NCBI RefSeq assembly: GCF_002946835.1
Contig: NZ_CP026652.1
Coordinates: 7,192,001 to 7,256,000, forward strand
Length of the DNA: 64,000 nt
DNA from: Streptomyces dengpaensis
Lineage (GTDB): Bacteria; Actinomycetota; Actinomycetes; Streptomycetales; Streptomycetaceae
Reading direction: 5' to 3'
Position numbers and translations under genes: made by a program. Below the pieces are notes generated by a model. The model ran no database searches and had not been told where the DNA came from. It saw only the letters and a list, made by a program, of their open reading frames with translations. How positions within the stretch are numbered: position 1 is the stretch's first letter; each line of letters begins with the position of its first letter. Below, in pieces: positions 17,554 through 29,558 of this stretch.

Positions 17554-18161
17554 TCGCCTTCGTCAGCGGCCCCGTCGCCGCACTCGCCCCCGATTCCGCG
17601 GTGGTCGAGGTCGGCGGCATCGGCATCGCGGTGCAGTGCACCCCCAACACCCTCTCCGGGCTCCGCACGGGGCAGCAGACCAGGCTCGCGACCTCCCTCG
17701 TCGTCCGCGAGGACTCGCTGACCCTGTACGGCTTCGCGGACGACGACGAGCGGCAGACGTTCGAGCTGCTGCAGACCGCGAGCGGCGTCGGCCCGCGCCT
17801 GGCCCAGGCGATGCTCGCCGTGCACAGCCCGGACGCGCTGCGCCGAGCGGTGTCCACCGGCGACGAGAAGGCGCTCACCGCCGTCCCCGGCATCGGCAGG
17901 AAGGGCGCCCAGAAACTCCTCCTGGAGCTCAAGGACCGGCTCGGCGAACCGTTCGGCACCGGCGGCCCGGCCATCGGTACGGCGGTCACCACCGGCTGGC
18001 GCGACCAGCTGCACGCCGCGCTCATCAGCCTCGGCTACGCGACGCGCGAGGCCGACGAAGCCGTCTCCGCGGTCGCCCCGCAGGCCGAGGCGGCCGAGGG
18101 CACACCCCCGGTGGGCCAGCTCCTCAAGGCCGCTCTGCAGACTTTGAACCGAGCCCGCTGA
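17550..18161 (+). CDS. ruvA: Holliday junction branch migration protein, DNA-binding subunit
   Basis: A 203-residue protein of the usual length: N-terminal OB domain (1-65), two helix-hairpin-helix motifs (GVGPRLAQ near 78, GIGRKGAQ near 113) and the C-terminal RuvB-contacting domain. It holds the four-way junction for RuvB. The ATG overlaps the ruvC stop by four bases. Confidence 0.97.
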   Translation: MIAFVSGPVAALAPDSAVVEVGGIGIAVQCTPNTLSGLRTGQQTRLATSLVVREDSLTLYGFADDDERQTFELLQTASGVGPRLAQAMLAVHSPDALRRAVSTGDEKALTAVPGIGRKGAQKLLLELKDRLGEPFGTGGPAIGTAVTTGWRDQLHAALISLGYATREADEAVSAVAPQAEAAEGTPPVGQLLKAALQTLNRAR

Positions 18162-18238
18162 CCACCGGCCGTCCGTCGGCCCCCGACCGCGCCCGCCGAC
18201 TGCCGGCCGCCCGACCACCACACCGCGAGGCACACGCA

Positions 18239-19309
18239 ATGAACTGGGACGACACGACCGACGAGACCGCCGCCGAGCGGCTCGTGGACTCTGTCGCCGA
18301 CCGCGAGGACCAGGCCGTCGAGGCCGCCTTGCGCCCCAAGGACCTGGACGAGTTCATCGGCCAGGAGAAGGTCCGCGAGCAGCTCGACCTCGTCCTGCGC
18401 GCCGCACGCGCGCGTGGCGCCACCGCCGATCACGTGCTCCTCTCGGGTGCCCCCGGACTCGGCAAGACCACCCTCTCGATGATCATCGCGGCCGAGATGG
18501 ACGCCCCGATCCGCATCACCAGCGGCCCCGCCATCCAGCACGCCGGAGACCTCGCCGCGATCCTCTCCTCCCTCCAGGAGGGAGAAGTGCTGTTCCTCGA
18601 CGAGATCCACCGCATGTCCCGGCCCGCCGAGGAGATGCTCTACATGGCGATGGAGGACTTCCGCGTCGACGTCATCGTCGGCAAGGGCCCCGGCGCCACC
18701 GCGATCCCGCTGGAGCTGCCCGCCTTCACCCTGGTCGGCGCCACCACGCGCGCGGGTCTGCTGCCGCCCCCGCTGCGCGACCGCTTCGGCTTCACCGCGC
18801 ACATGGAGTTCTACGAGCCCGCCGAGCTGGAGCGCGTCGTCCACCGCTCGGCGCAGTTGCTCGACGTCGAGATCGGCTCGGAGGGCGCCGCCGAGATCGC
18901 CGGGCGCTCCCGGGGCACCCCCCGTATCGCCAACCGCCTGCTGCGCCGCGTACGCGACTACGCCCAGGTCAAGGCCGACGGAATCATCACCCGTGAGATC
19001 GCGGCGGCCGCGCTGCAGGTCTACGAGGTCGACGCCCGCGGCCTCGACCGCCTCGACCGAGGTGTCCTGGAAGCCCTGCTCAAGCTCTTCGGCGGCGGTC
19101 CGGTCGGCCTGTCCACGCTCGCCGTCGCGGTGGGGGAGGAGCGCGAGACCGTAGAGGAGGTCGCCGAGCCCTTCCTCGTACGGGAAGGACTGCTCGCCCG
19201 TACTCCCCGTGGCCGCGTGGCCACACCGGCGGCATGGGCGCATCTGGGACTCACCCCGCCCCGCCAGTCACCCGGTGGAAACGGACAAGGGGACCTGTTC
19301 GGGGCGTGA
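18239..19309 (+). CDS. ruvB: Holliday junction branch migration helicase
   Basis: A 356-residue AAA+ hexameric motor. Walker [10 protein letters not shown] (70-78), Walker B FLDEIHR, sensor 1 GATTR and the C-terminal winged helix with RTPRGRVAT. It pumps DNA through the RuvA-bound junction. ATG 18239 lies 77 bases after ruvA; the ribosome binding site is weak (GCGAGG). Confidence 0.97.
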   Translation: MNWDDTTDETAAERLVDSVADREDQAVEAALRPKDLDEFIGQEKVREQLDLVLRAARARGATADHVLLSGAPGLGKTTLSMIIAAEMDAPIRITSGPAIQHAGDLAAILSSLQEGEVLFLDEIHRMSRPAEEMLYMAMEDFRVDVIVGKGPGATAIPLELPAFTLVGATTRAGLLPPPLRDRFGFTAHMEFYEPAELERVVHRSAQLLDVEIGSEGAAEIAGRSRGTPRIANRLLRRVRDYAQVKADGIITREIAAAALQVYEVDARGLDRLDRGVLEALLKLFGGGPVGLSTLAVAVGEERETVEEVAEPFLVREGLLARTPRGRVATPAAWAHLGLTPPRQSPGGNGQGDLFGA

Positions 19310-19473
19310 CGGCGCGGACAGGTGCCGGGCCAGGAACCCCGGTGCCATGCTGAGCGTTGTTCCCTGAGTGCGGACTCGCTTAGACTCCGCCGATGCCGCC
19401 CTTGTGGGCGGCGCCCACCACCCCCATTCACCAGGCCGCTCTTCCCGCGGTCGTGCGAAGGAAACTCCGTCCC

Positions 19474-20001
19474 GTGAATATCGTGACCCTCCTCCCGTTC
19501 ATCGTGCTCATCGGGGCCATGTTCCTGATGACCCGCTCGGCCAAGCGCAAGCAGAACCAGGCCGCGCAGATGCGTAACCAGATGCAGCCCGGCGCCGGCG
19601 TCCGCACGATCGGGGGCATGTACGCGACGGTCAAGGACGTCAGCGAGGACACGGTCCTCCTTGACGCCGGCCCGGGGGTCGAGCTTCTCTTCGCCAAGAA
19701 CGCGATCGGTGCCGTCCTGACCGACGACGAGTACAACCGCATCGTCCACGGCATCGAGCACGACCTGAAGACCGACGGCGCCGTCGTCCCGGACGACGCC
19801 TCCTCCCTCACCGAGACCGACGAGCCCGCCGCCGACGCCTCTTCCGACGCTTCCGACGACAAGCCCATCGACCTCGGCAAGAAGGACGCGGCGGACGAGC
19901 CGGCCGACGAACCCGCCGAGGCGAAGGCCGACAAGGCCGACGAGGCCAAGGTCGACGAAGCAGAGCCGAAGAAGACCGACGGCGAGGCCGGCGCGAAGTA
20001 G
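19474..20001 (+). CDS. yajC: Preprotein translocase accessory subunit
   Basis: A 175-residue protein starting at GTG 19474 after GAAGGAAA. One N-terminal membrane segment (about 2-22, VTLLPFIVLIGAMFLM) is followed by the conserved KRKQNQAAQMRNQMQPGAGVRTIGGMYATV domain region and then an acidic, Ala/Asp/Lys-rich tail of about 70 residues that is longer than in the E. coli protein. It forms the SecDF-YajC complex with the two downstream genes. Confidence 0.93.
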   Translation: MNIVTLLPFIVLIGAMFLMTRSAKRKQNQAAQMRNQMQPGAGVRTIGGMYATVKDVSEDTVLLDAGPGVELLFAKNAIGAVLTDDEYNRIVHGIEHDLKTDGAVVPDDASSLTETDEPAADASSDASDDKPIDLGKKDAADEPADEPAEAKADKADEAKVDEAEPKKTDGEAGAK

Positions 20002-20007
20002 TCACGA

Positions 20008-20052
20008 CCCGGGAAGCACGGCGCGACCCGCTCGCGCCCCGTGCCTTCCGGG
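20008..20052 (+). terminator. Intergenic hairpin between yajC and secD
   Basis: Imperfect inverted repeat: CCCGGGAAGCACGG...CGCGA (from 20008) pairs with TCGCG...CCGTGCCTTCCGGG (to 20052). It lies just beyond the yajC stop and may attenuate or stabilise the mRNA rather than fully terminate, since secD follows. Confidence 0.55.
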
Positions 20053-20144
20053 ACGTGCTGTTTCTCGCACGAAGTCCCGACACCATGGCATGGCCGCCCG
20101 CGCGCTGACCGGGCGCGAGGCGGCCCGAGAGGGAGTACGAGAAG

Positions 20145-21920
20145 GTGGCAGCACCGAAGAAGGGCCGGAGCGCGAGCGCCCAGAGCAGGCCGGGGCGCTC
20201 ACTGGCCCTAATCCTGATCGCCATCGCGGCGCTCACCGGGGGGATGTTCTACTCCGGGCACCCCACCCCGCGTCTCGGCATCGACCTCGCCGGCGGCACG
20301 AGCATCACGCTTGAGGCGAAGAACGAGCCCGGCCAGCCCAACGCGATCAACAAGACCAACATGGACACCGCGGTAGACATCATGAACCGCCGTGTCAACG
20401 GTCTCGGCGTCTCCGAGGCGGAGGTGCAGACCCAGGGCGACAAGAACATCATCGTCAACATCCCCAAGGGCACGAACTCCAAGCAGGCCCGGGAGCAGGT
20501 CGGCACCACCGCCAAGCTCTACTTCCGTCCGGTCCTGACCACCGAGGTCTCCGGCGCCGCCGCGACGGCCAGCCCCTCGCCGAGCGCCTCCGACAGCGCT
20601 TCCGGCAAGCCCACCGACAAGGCGAGCCCCTCGGCGTCCAGCTCCGCGACCCCGTCGGCCACCGCCACCTCCCAGGGCCGCGCGGTCACCGACGCCCTGA
20701 AGGCCGACACCACGCCGTCGGCCGGCAGCTCAGCCTCCGCGAGCTCCTCGGCGTCCGCCGGCGCCTCCGCCGATGCGTCGCCGTCCCCGAGCGGCAGCGC
20801 CGACGACGACACGGCCAAGCTCCAGGCCGAGTACACCGCGCTCGACTGCACCAACAGGGAGGCCCGCGCCAAGGCCGGCGAGGGCGCCAGGCCCACCGAC
20901 CCCACTGTGGCCTGCGGCCAGAACTCCTCTGGCCAGTGGCAGAAGTACATCCTGGGCCCGGCCGAGGTGTCCGGTACGGACATCAAGAAGGCCGCCGCCG
21001 TCTACGACACGCAGAGCGCCGCGGGCTGGAAAGTCACCATGGACTTCACGTCCGGTGGCGCCAAGAAGTTCGCCAGCATCACCGGCAAGCTCGCGCAGAA
21101 CCAGTCCCCGCAGAACCAGTTCGCCATCGTCCTCGACGGTGAGGTCGTCTCCGACCCGTACGTCAGCCAGGCGCTGACCGGCGGCAACGCGGAGATCTCC
21201 GGCAGCTTCAGCCAGACCGAGGCGCAGGACCTGGCCAACATGCTGAAGTACGGCGCCCTGCCGCTCACCTTCACGGAGGCGAGCGTCACCACGGTGACCG
21301 CCGCGCTCGGTGGTGAGCAGCTGCAGGCCGGTCTGATCGCCGGCGCCATCGGCCTGGCCCTGGTCGTCATCTACCTGGTGGTCTACTACCGGGGCCTGTC
21401 GCTCATCGCCGTCGCCTCCCTGCTCGTCTCCGCCGGGCTCACGTATGTGCTCATGTCGTTGCTCGGCCCGACCATCGGCTTCGCGCTGAATCTCCCGGCC
21501 GTCTGTGGTGCGATCGTCGCGATCGGTATCACGGCGGACTCGTTCATCGTGTACTTCGAACGCATCCGGGACGAGATCCGCGAGGGCCGTTCGCTGCGGC
21601 CCGCCGTCGAGCGTGCCTGGCCGCGCGCCCGGCGCACCATCCTGGTCTCCGACTTCGTGTCGTTCCTGGCCGCCGCGGTGCTGTTCATCGTCACCGTCGG
21701 AAAGGTCCAGGGCTTCGCGTTCACGCTCGGTCTGACCACCCTGCTCGACGTGGTCGTGGTCTTCTTCTTCACCAAGCCGCTGATGACGATCCTGGCCCGC
21801 AAGAAGTTCTTCGCGAGCGGTCACAGCTGGTCCGGCCTCGACCCGAAGCGACTGGGCGCCAAGCCGCCGCTGCGCCGCACCCGTCGCGCGTCCGCCCCCG
21901 TCGACACGAAGGAGGCGTGA
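20145..21920 (+). CDS. secD: Protein translocase subunit SecD
   Basis: A 591-residue RND-type membrane protein that uses the proton gradient to help export by Sec. One N-terminal membrane segment, the GIDLAGGTSITLE motif, a large extracytoplasmic region and five C-terminal membrane segments with GITADSFIVYFERIRDE. Residues about 138-225 are a Ser/Ala/Pro/Thr-rich low-complexity insertion in the first extracytoplasmic domain, a feature I associate with Streptomyces SecD; it is probably a flexible linker. GTG 20145. Two bases separate it from secF. Confidence 0.96.
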   Translation: MAAPKKGRSASAQSRPGRSLALILIAIAALTGGMFYSGHPTPRLGIDLAGGTSITLEAKNEPGQPNAINKTNMDTAVDIMNRRVNGLGVSEAEVQTQGDKNIIVNIPKGTNSKQAREQVGTTAKLYFRPVLTTEVSGAAATASPSPSASDSASGKPTDKASPSASSSATPSATATSQGRAVTDALKADTTPSAGSSASASSSASAGASADASPSPSGSADDDTAKLQAEYTALDCTNREARAKAGEGARPTDPTVACGQNSSGQWQKYILGPAEVSGTDIKKAAAVYDTQSAAGWKVTMDFTSGGAKKFASITGKLAQNQSPQNQFAIVLDGEVVSDPYVSQALTGGNAEISGSFSQTEAQDLANMLKYGALPLTFTEASVTTVTAALGGEQLQAGLIAGAIGLALVVIYLVVYYRGLSLIAVASLLVSAGLTYVLMSLLGPTIGFALNLPAVCGAIVAIGITADSFIVYFERIRDEIREGRSLRPAVERAWPRARRTILVSDFVSFLAAAVLFIVTVGKVQGFAFTLGLTTLLDVVVVFFFTKPLMTILARKKFFASGHSWSGLDPKRLGAKPPLRRTRRASAPVDTKEA

Positions 21921-21921
21921 G

Positions 21922-23037
21922 ATGTCGAAACTCGGCACCCTCGGCGCCCGGCTCCACCGCGGCGAGATCGGCTACGACTTCGTCGGCAAGCGCAAGATCT
22001 GGTACGGCATCTCGATCCTCATCACCATCACGGCCATCCTCGGCCTGACGGTGCGCGGCCTGAACATGGGCATCGAGTTCCAGGGTGGAGCCGTCTTCAC
22101 CACCGAGAGGACCAGCGTCTCGGTGACCCAGGCCGAGACGTACGCGGAAGAGGCCTCCGGCCACGACGCGATCGTCCAGAAGCTCGGCAACGGCGGCCTG
22201 CGCATCCAGGTCGCCGGCATCGACACCGCACAGTCCGACCAGATCAATGAGCAGCTCGCCAAGGATCTGAAGATCGACGCGGACAAGATCAACGCGGAGC
22301 TGGTCGGCCCCAGCTGGGGTGACCAGGTCGCCAACAAGGCCTGGCAGGGTCTGGCGATCTTCATGGTCCTCGTGGTGATCTACCTGGCCATCGCCTTCGA
22401 GTGGCGCATGGCCCTGGCCGCGCTCGTCGCCCTGATCCACGACATCACCATCACGGTCGGCATCTACGCCCTGGTGGGCTTCGAAGTCACCCCGGGCACG
22501 GTGATCGGCCTGCTCACGATCCTCGGTTACTCGCTCTATGACACGGTCGTCGTCTTCGACAGTCTCAAGGAGCAGACGAAGGACATCACCAAGCAGACCC
22601 GCTACACCTACAGCGAGGTCGCCGACCGCTCGATCAACGGCACCCTGGTCCGCTCCATCAACACCACGGTGGTCGCGCTGCTCCCGGTCGGGGGCCTGCT
22701 GTTCATCGGTGGCGGTGTCCTCGGTGCCGGCATGCTCAACGACATCTCGCTGTCGCTGTTCGTCGGCCTCGCGGCCGGTGCGTACTCCTCGATCTTCATC
22801 GCCACGCCGCTCGTCGCCGACCTCAAGGAGCGCGAGCCGCAGATGAAGGCCCTGCGCAAGCGCGTGCTCGCCAAGCGGGCCCAGGCAGCCGCCAAGGGCG
22901 ATTCCCTGGAACCCCAGGCCGTCGGCGAGGCGTACGACGACGAGCCGGAGGACGCCGCCCCGGCGGTCGTCGGCCCGCGCAACCAGCCCGCGTCCCGCAC
23001 CCGCGGCCGCGGCCGACCCTCCGGGAAGCGCCGATGA
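21922..23037 (+). CDS. secF: Protein translocase subunit SecF
   Basis: A 371-residue partner of SecD with six membrane segments, the GIEFQGG motif and the GYSLYDTVVVFDSLKE signature of the family. The C-terminal 60 residues are a charged, Arg-rich cytoplasmic tail. Its stop overlaps the apt start by four bases. Confidence 0.97.
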   Translation: MSKLGTLGARLHRGEIGYDFVGKRKIWYGISILITITAILGLTVRGLNMGIEFQGGAVFTTERTSVSVTQAETYAEEASGHDAIVQKLGNGGLRIQVAGIDTAQSDQINEQLAKDLKIDADKINAELVGPSWGDQVANKAWQGLAIFMVLVVIYLAIAFEWRMALAALVALIHDITITVGIYALVGFEVTPGTVIGLLTILGYSLYDTVVVFDSLKEQTKDITKQTRYTYSEVADRSINGTLVRSINTTVVALLPVGGLLFIGGGVLGAGMLNDISLSLFVGLAAGAYSSIFIATPLVADLKEREPQMKALRKRVLAKRAQAAAKGDSLEPQAVGEAYDDEPEDAAPAVVGPRNQPASRTRGRGRPSGKRR

Positions 23038-23573
23038 CCGACATCGAAGAGCTGCTGCTCAGCCGCATCCGCGATGTCGCCGACTACCCGGAACCCGGGG
23101 TGATGTTCAAGGACATCACCCCGCTCCTGGCGGACCCGGCGGCCTTCACGGCGCTCACCGACGCGCTCGCGGACATCGCCGTCCGCACCGAGGCCACGAA
23201 GATCGTCGGCCTGGAGGCCCGCGGCTTCATCCTCGCCGCCCCGGTCGCCGTCCGCGCCGGGATCGGCTTCATCCCCGTACGCAAGGTGGGCAAGCTCCCC
23301 GGAGCGACCCTGTCGCAGGCGTACGACCTGGAGTACGGCTCCGCCGAGATCGAGGTGCACGCCGAGGACCTGGCCGTGGGCGACCGCGTTCTGGTCATCG
23401 ACGACGTCCTCGCCACCGGTGGCACCGCCGAGGCCTCGCTCCAGCTCATCCGGCGGGCGGGCGCCGAGGTCGCGGGCGTCGCCGTGCTGATGGAGCTCGG
23501 CTTCCTGGGCGGCCGCGGCCGCCTGGAACCGGCGCTCGCGGGCGTTCCGCTGGAGGCGCTCCTCCAGGTCTGA
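23034..23573 (+). CDS. apt: Adenine phosphoribosyltransferase
   Basis: A 179-residue type I phosphoribosyltransferase that converts adenine and PRPP to AMP. The PRPP loop VLVIDDVLATGGTAEA is at about 119-134 and EARGFILAAP near 61. Overlap with secF and proximity to relA are conserved in actinobacteria. The stop codon lies in the first unit of a short tandem repeat. Confidence 0.96.
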   Translation: MTDIEELLLSRIRDVADYPEPGVMFKDITPLLADPAAFTALTDALADIAVRTEATKIVGLEARGFILAAPVAVRAGIGFIPVRKVGKLPGATLSQAYDLEYGSAEIEVHAEDLAVGDRVLVIDDVLATGGTAEASLQLIRRAGAEVAGVAVLMELGFLGGRGRLEPALAGVPLEALLQV

Positions 23574-23620
23574 GGACCGAGGTCCGAGGATGCCGGTCTG
23601 AGGATCGAAGTCTTAGCACC
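23568..23620. repeat. 14-bp imperfect tandem repeat at the apt stop codon
   Basis: Units GTCTGAGGACCGAG (23568), GTCCGAGGATGCCG (23582), GTCTGAGGATCGAA (23596) and a partial GTCTTAGCACC (23610). The first unit contains the apt stop codon, so the array looks like stepwise duplication of the gene end. Confidence 0.8.
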
Positions 23621-23679
23621 CCGGGGAAAGCCTCAGGACAGGCCTCGGAAAGCCCTGAGACACCCGTAGGACGCCGCGG

Positions 23680-23710
23680 AGGCGGGCCCGGAGGAATCCG
23701 GCGCCCGCCT
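23680..23710 (+). terminator. Terminator downstream of apt
   Basis: Stem AGGCGGGC (23680-23687) and GCCCGCCT (23703-23710) with a 15-base loop, followed by CTTGCGTTCCT. It separates apt from the relA promoter region. Confidence 0.65.
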
Positions 23711-23830
23711 CTTGCGTTCCTCTGGTACGAGACCGTCCCAACGGCCGGAAGCGAGTCAGACGCCCAGGATCGCTACCATGGGGTTTCCGGAGCCTGACCG
23801 GGGGACCCGGAACGCGCACGAGGAGCCCTC

Positions 23831-26356
<2,526 letters not shown>

Positions 26357-26380
26357 GGCCCCCGAAGCCTTGATCGCCCA

Positions 26381-26429
26381 CTACGTAGAGGGGCTCCCGT
26401 ACGGACCGTACGGGAGCCCCTCTACGTAG
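26381..26429. terminator. Perfect 49-base palindrome, bidirectional terminator
   Basis: Arms 26381-26404 and 26406-26429 are exactly complementary over 24 bases around a single A at 26405, for example CTACGTAGAGGGGCTCCCGT in the left arm. It lies between the converging relA and DUF349 genes, 24 bases from the first and 31 from the second. Confidence 0.9.
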
Positions 26430-26460
26430 AAGCCGAAAAACTCAGCCGTCTCCAGCCGTC

Positions 26461-27690
26461 TCAGCCGCCGAACTCTTGCAGCCCCTTCAGGGCCTGGTCG
26501 AGCAGCGCCTGGCGGCCGTCGAGCTCCTTCTGGAGCTTGTCGGCCTTGGCCGTGTTGCCGACCGCCCGAGCCGCCTCGATCTGGCCCTGGAGCTTGTCCA
26601 CGGCGGCCTGGAGCTGACCGGTCAGACCCTCGGCACGCGCGCGTGCCTCCGGGTTGGTCCGGCGCCACTCGGCCTCCTCGGACTCCTGCAGAGCCCGCTC
26701 CACCGCGTGCATCCGGCCCTCGACCTTCGGGCGGGCGTCGCGCGGCACATGACCGATGGCCTCCCAGCGCTCGTTGATCGAGCGGAAGGCGGCGCGGGCC
26801 GCCTTCAGGTCGGTCACCGGGACGAGCTTCTCGGCCTCCTCGGCCAGCTCCTCCTTGAGCTTCAGGTTCTCGGCCTGCTCCGCGTCGCGCTCGGCGAAGA
26901 CGGAGCTGCGTGCCGCGAAGAACACGTCCTGGGCGCCGCGGAAGCGGTTCCACAGGTCGTCCTCATGCTCGCGCTGGGCGCGGCCCGCGGCCTTCCAGTC
27001 AGCCATCAGCTCGCGGTAGCGCGCCGCCGTCGGACCCCAGTCCGTCGAGCCGGACAGCGACTCGGCCTCGGCGACCAGCTTCTCCTTGGTCTTGCGGGCC
27101 TCCTCACGCTGCGCGTCCAGCGAGGCGAAGTGCGCCTTGCGCCGCTTGGAGAACGCCGAGCGGGCGTGCGAGAAGCGGTGCCACAGCTCGTCGTCCGACT
27201 TGCGGTCGAGCCGCGGCAGCCCCTTCCAGGTGTCCACCAGGGCGCGCAGCCGTTCACCAGCGGCACGCCACTGGTCGCTCTGCGCCAGCTCCTCGGCCTC
27301 GACGACCAGCGCCTCCTTGGCGTGCCGCGCCTCGTCGGACTGCTTGGCCCGCTGGGCCTTGCGCTCCTCACGGCGCGCGTCGACCGTCTCGACGAGCTTG
27401 TCCAGCCGCTTGCACAGTGCGTCCAGATCGCCGACCGCGTGGTGGGCGTCCACCTGCTCGCGAATATGGTCGATGGCGGCCTGGGCGTCCTTCGCCGACA
27501 GGTCGGTGGTCTTCACTCGCTTTTCGAGGAGGCCGATCTCGACAACCAGGCCTTCGTACTTGCGCTCGAAGTAGGCCAGCGCCTCATCAGGAGAGCCGGC
27601 CTGCCAGGAACCGACGACCTGCTCGCCATCGGCCGTACGCACGTACACGGTCCCCGTCTCGTCGACGCGGCCCCACGGGTCGCTGCTCAC
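26461..27690 (-). CDS. DUF349 domain-containing coiled-coil protein
   Basis: A 409-residue protein with several DUF349 repeats, each a helical unit with a conserved W (DTWKGLPRLDRKSDDELWHRF, ADWKAAGRAQREHEDDLWNRF, ERWEAIGHVPRDARPKVEGR). Highly charged and almost all helical. The GTG at 27690 follows GGAGGCGCT. The family's function is not established; a nucleic-acid or ribosome-associated role is often suggested. It converges on relA. Confidence 0.85.
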   Translation of the reverse strand: MSSDPWGRVDETGTVYVRTADGEQVVGSWQAGSPDEALAYFERKYEGLVVEIGLLEKRVKTTDLSAKDAQAAIDHIREQVDAHHAVGDLDALCKRLDKLVETVDARREERKAQRAKQSDEARHAKEALVVEAEELAQSDQWRAAGERLRALVDTWKGLPRLDRKSDDELWHRFSHARSAFSKRRKAHFASLDAQREEARKTKEKLVAEAESLSGSTDWGPTAARYRELMADWKAAGRAQREHEDDLWNRFRGAQDVFFAARSSVFAERDAEQAENLKLKEELAEEAEKLVPVTDLKAARAAFRSINERWEAIGHVPRDARPKVEGRMHAVERALQESEEAEWRRTNPEARARAEGLTGQLQAAVDKLQGQIEAARAVGNTAKADKLQKELDGRQALLDQALKGLQEFGG

Positions 27691-27824
27691 AGCGCCTCCT
27701 CCACATGATGCCTCTGAGGGGCGTCCCCGCCCCTGGCATCGTCCACAGTTTCGTCACGGCCAACATAGGCGACCAGCACGGCGGCTGTCCGCATCCAGCG
27801 CGACCGAAATTTCGCAGTTGACGG

Positions 27825-28649
27825 TCAGGATTTCGTCACGGTCATCTTGTTGATGACGACGGTCGCGTTGGGCGCGCCGTCGCCCTGTCCTGTGCTGTCA
27901 CCGGCCGCGGCGATCTTCTTGAGAACCTTCATGCCGGACGCGGAAATAGTTCCGAACGGTGTGTAACTGGCCGGCAGCTGACTGTCCTGGTAGACGAGGA
28001 AGAACTGGCTGCCGCCGCTGTGCTTCTGGCCGGTGTTGGCCATCGCCACCGTGCCGGCCGGATACACGCCGCCCTTGAGGACCTCGTCCTTCAGGTTCTC
28101 GTCCGGGATGGTGTAGCCGGGACCGCCGGAACCGGCGGCCGTCGGGTCACCGCACTGCAGCACGTAGATGCCGTTCGTGGTGAGCCGGTGGCACTTGGTG
28201 TGGTCGAAGAAACCTTTGCCCGCGAGGAAGTTGAACGAGTTCACGGTGTGCGGGGCCGCGGCCGTCTTCAGGGCGATGTCGATGTCACCGCACGTCGTCG
28301 CCATCTTCATCGTGTAGTCCGCGGACTTGTCGATGGTGACGGCCGGCTCCTTCTTCCAGCCCAGCGACTCCACCTTGCCCTCGGCGGGCTTGTCGCACGG
28401 GTCCGGCGCCTTGCTCGTCGGCGCGGCGCTCGGCGTGACCTCCGCGGCGGCGTTGGCCTTCTTGTCGTCGTCGTTCTTGAAAACCCCGGTCGCGTACGAC
28501 ACGACACTGCCCACCACGACGACGCCGAGGACCGAGGCGACGACCGCGTTGCGTGCGTGCGTCTTGCGTCGCGCGGTCGTACGCCGCTGCTGCTGCCGCA
28601 AGAACTTCTCCCGGGCGAGCTGACGCCGCCGCTGCTCCTGGCTGACCAC
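27825..28649 (-). CDS. Membrane-anchored peptidyl-prolyl cis-trans isomerase (cyclophilin type)
   Basis: A 274-residue protein. A basic N-terminus (about 1-33) and one membrane segment (about 34-54) place the rest outside the cell. The cyclophilin fold occupies about 115-272 with FNFLAGKGFFDHTKCHRL, GTVAMANTG and GSQFFLVYQD. A spacer rich in Ala, Lys and Pro lies between. It probably helps fold exported proteins. GTG 28649 starts VVSQEQRRRQLAREKF. Divergent from the MBL gene, with 181 bases between. Confidence 0.9.
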   Translation of the reverse strand: MVSQEQRRRQLAREKFLRQQQRRTTARRKTHARNAVVASVLGVVVVGSVVSYATGVFKNDDDKKANAAAEVTPSAAPTSKAPDPCDKPAEGKVESLGWKKEPAVTIDKSADYTMKMATTCGDIDIALKTAAAPHTVNSFNFLAGKGFFDHTKCHRLTTNGIYVLQCGDPTAAGSGGPGYTIPDENLKDEVLKGGVYPAGTVAMANTGQKHSGGSQFFLVYQDSQLPASYTPFGTISASGMKVLKKIAAAGDSTGQGDGAPNATVVINKMTVTKS

Positions 28650-28830
28650 CGGGTCTTCTCCTCATGCGTCTCGTACGTCAAGTGGGACGCGTGCGTCTTG
28701 TGTGCCGACCGCCTGCGTGTGCCCCGTACCGTATATGGGTTCGCTGAGGAATCGGCAGCGCCGGTAGGCTCTGATCCACAGCCACCCACCCCGTACGAGA
28801 CAACCGCGTACGCCACCACGAAGGACGATC

Positions 28831-29547
28831 GTGCTCATTGCCGGGTTCCCCGCCGGGGCCTGGGGGACCAACTGTTACCTGGTCGCCCCGGCCGCGGGTG
28901 AGGAGTGCGTGATCATCGACCCGGGCCATCAGGCCGCCCAGGGAGTCGAGGACGCACTCAAGAAGCATCGGCTCAAGCCCGTCGCGGTCATCCTCACGCA
29001 TGGTCACATCGACCATGTCGCCTCGGTCGTCCCAGTGTGCGGAGCGCACGACGTACCGGCGTGGATCCACCCCGAGGACCGGTTCATGATGAGCGACCCG
29101 GAGAAGGCGCTCGGCCGGTCGATCGGCATGCCGCTGATGGGTGAGCTGACCGTGGGGGAGCCGGACGACGTCAAGGAGCTGGCCGACGGCGCCGAGCTGA
29201 AGCTGGCGGGCCTCGACCTCTCCGTCGCGCACGCGCCCGGCCATACCAAGGGGTCGGTGACCTTCCAGATGCCCGAAGCCCGCGACGGATCAGACATCCC
29301 GTCCGTGTTCTTCTCCGGGGATCTGCTCTTCGCCGGCTCCATCGGACGCACCGATCTGCCCGGCGGCTCCCACGCCGAGATCCTCGACTCGCTGGCCCGT
29401 GTGTGCCTGCCGCTCGACGACTCGACCGTGGTGCTGTCCGGCCACGGCCCCCAGACGACCATCGGCCAGGAGCGCGCCACCAATCCGTACATGCGGCAGG
29501 TGGCGGCCGGCCAGGGAGCATCGCCCGCTCCCCGACGAGGAATGTGA
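28831..29547 (+). CDS. MBL-fold metallo-hydrolase, glyoxalase II-like
   Basis: A 238-residue metallo-beta-lactamase fold enzyme. Metal motif THGHIDH (H57, H59, D61, H62), then GHTKGS, FSGDLLF and SGHGPQT supply the remaining ligands. The size and motifs resemble glyoxalase II or persulfide dioxygenase-type hydrolases, but the substrate cannot be told from sequence. GTG 28831 with AAGGA upstream. The stop overlaps an alternative GTG of hisS (GTGA), suggesting coupled expression. Confidence 0.9.
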   Translation: MLIAGFPAGAWGTNCYLVAPAAGEECVIIDPGHQAAQGVEDALKKHRLKPVAVILTHGHIDHVASVVPVCGAHDVPAWIHPEDRFMMSDPEKALGRSIGMPLMGELTVGEPDDVKELADGAELKLAGLDLSVAHAPGHTKGSVTFQMPEARDGSDIPSVFFSGDLLFAGSIGRTDLPGGSHAEILDSLARVCLPLDDSTVVLSGHGPQTTIGQERATNPYMRQVAAGQGASPAPRRGM

Positions 29548-29558
29548 CGAGACTTTCC

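Noticed and set aside
26381..26429. Phage attachment site or mobile-element end
   Set aside because: No integrase, duplicated site or tRNA is near, and the position between converging genes fits a terminator.
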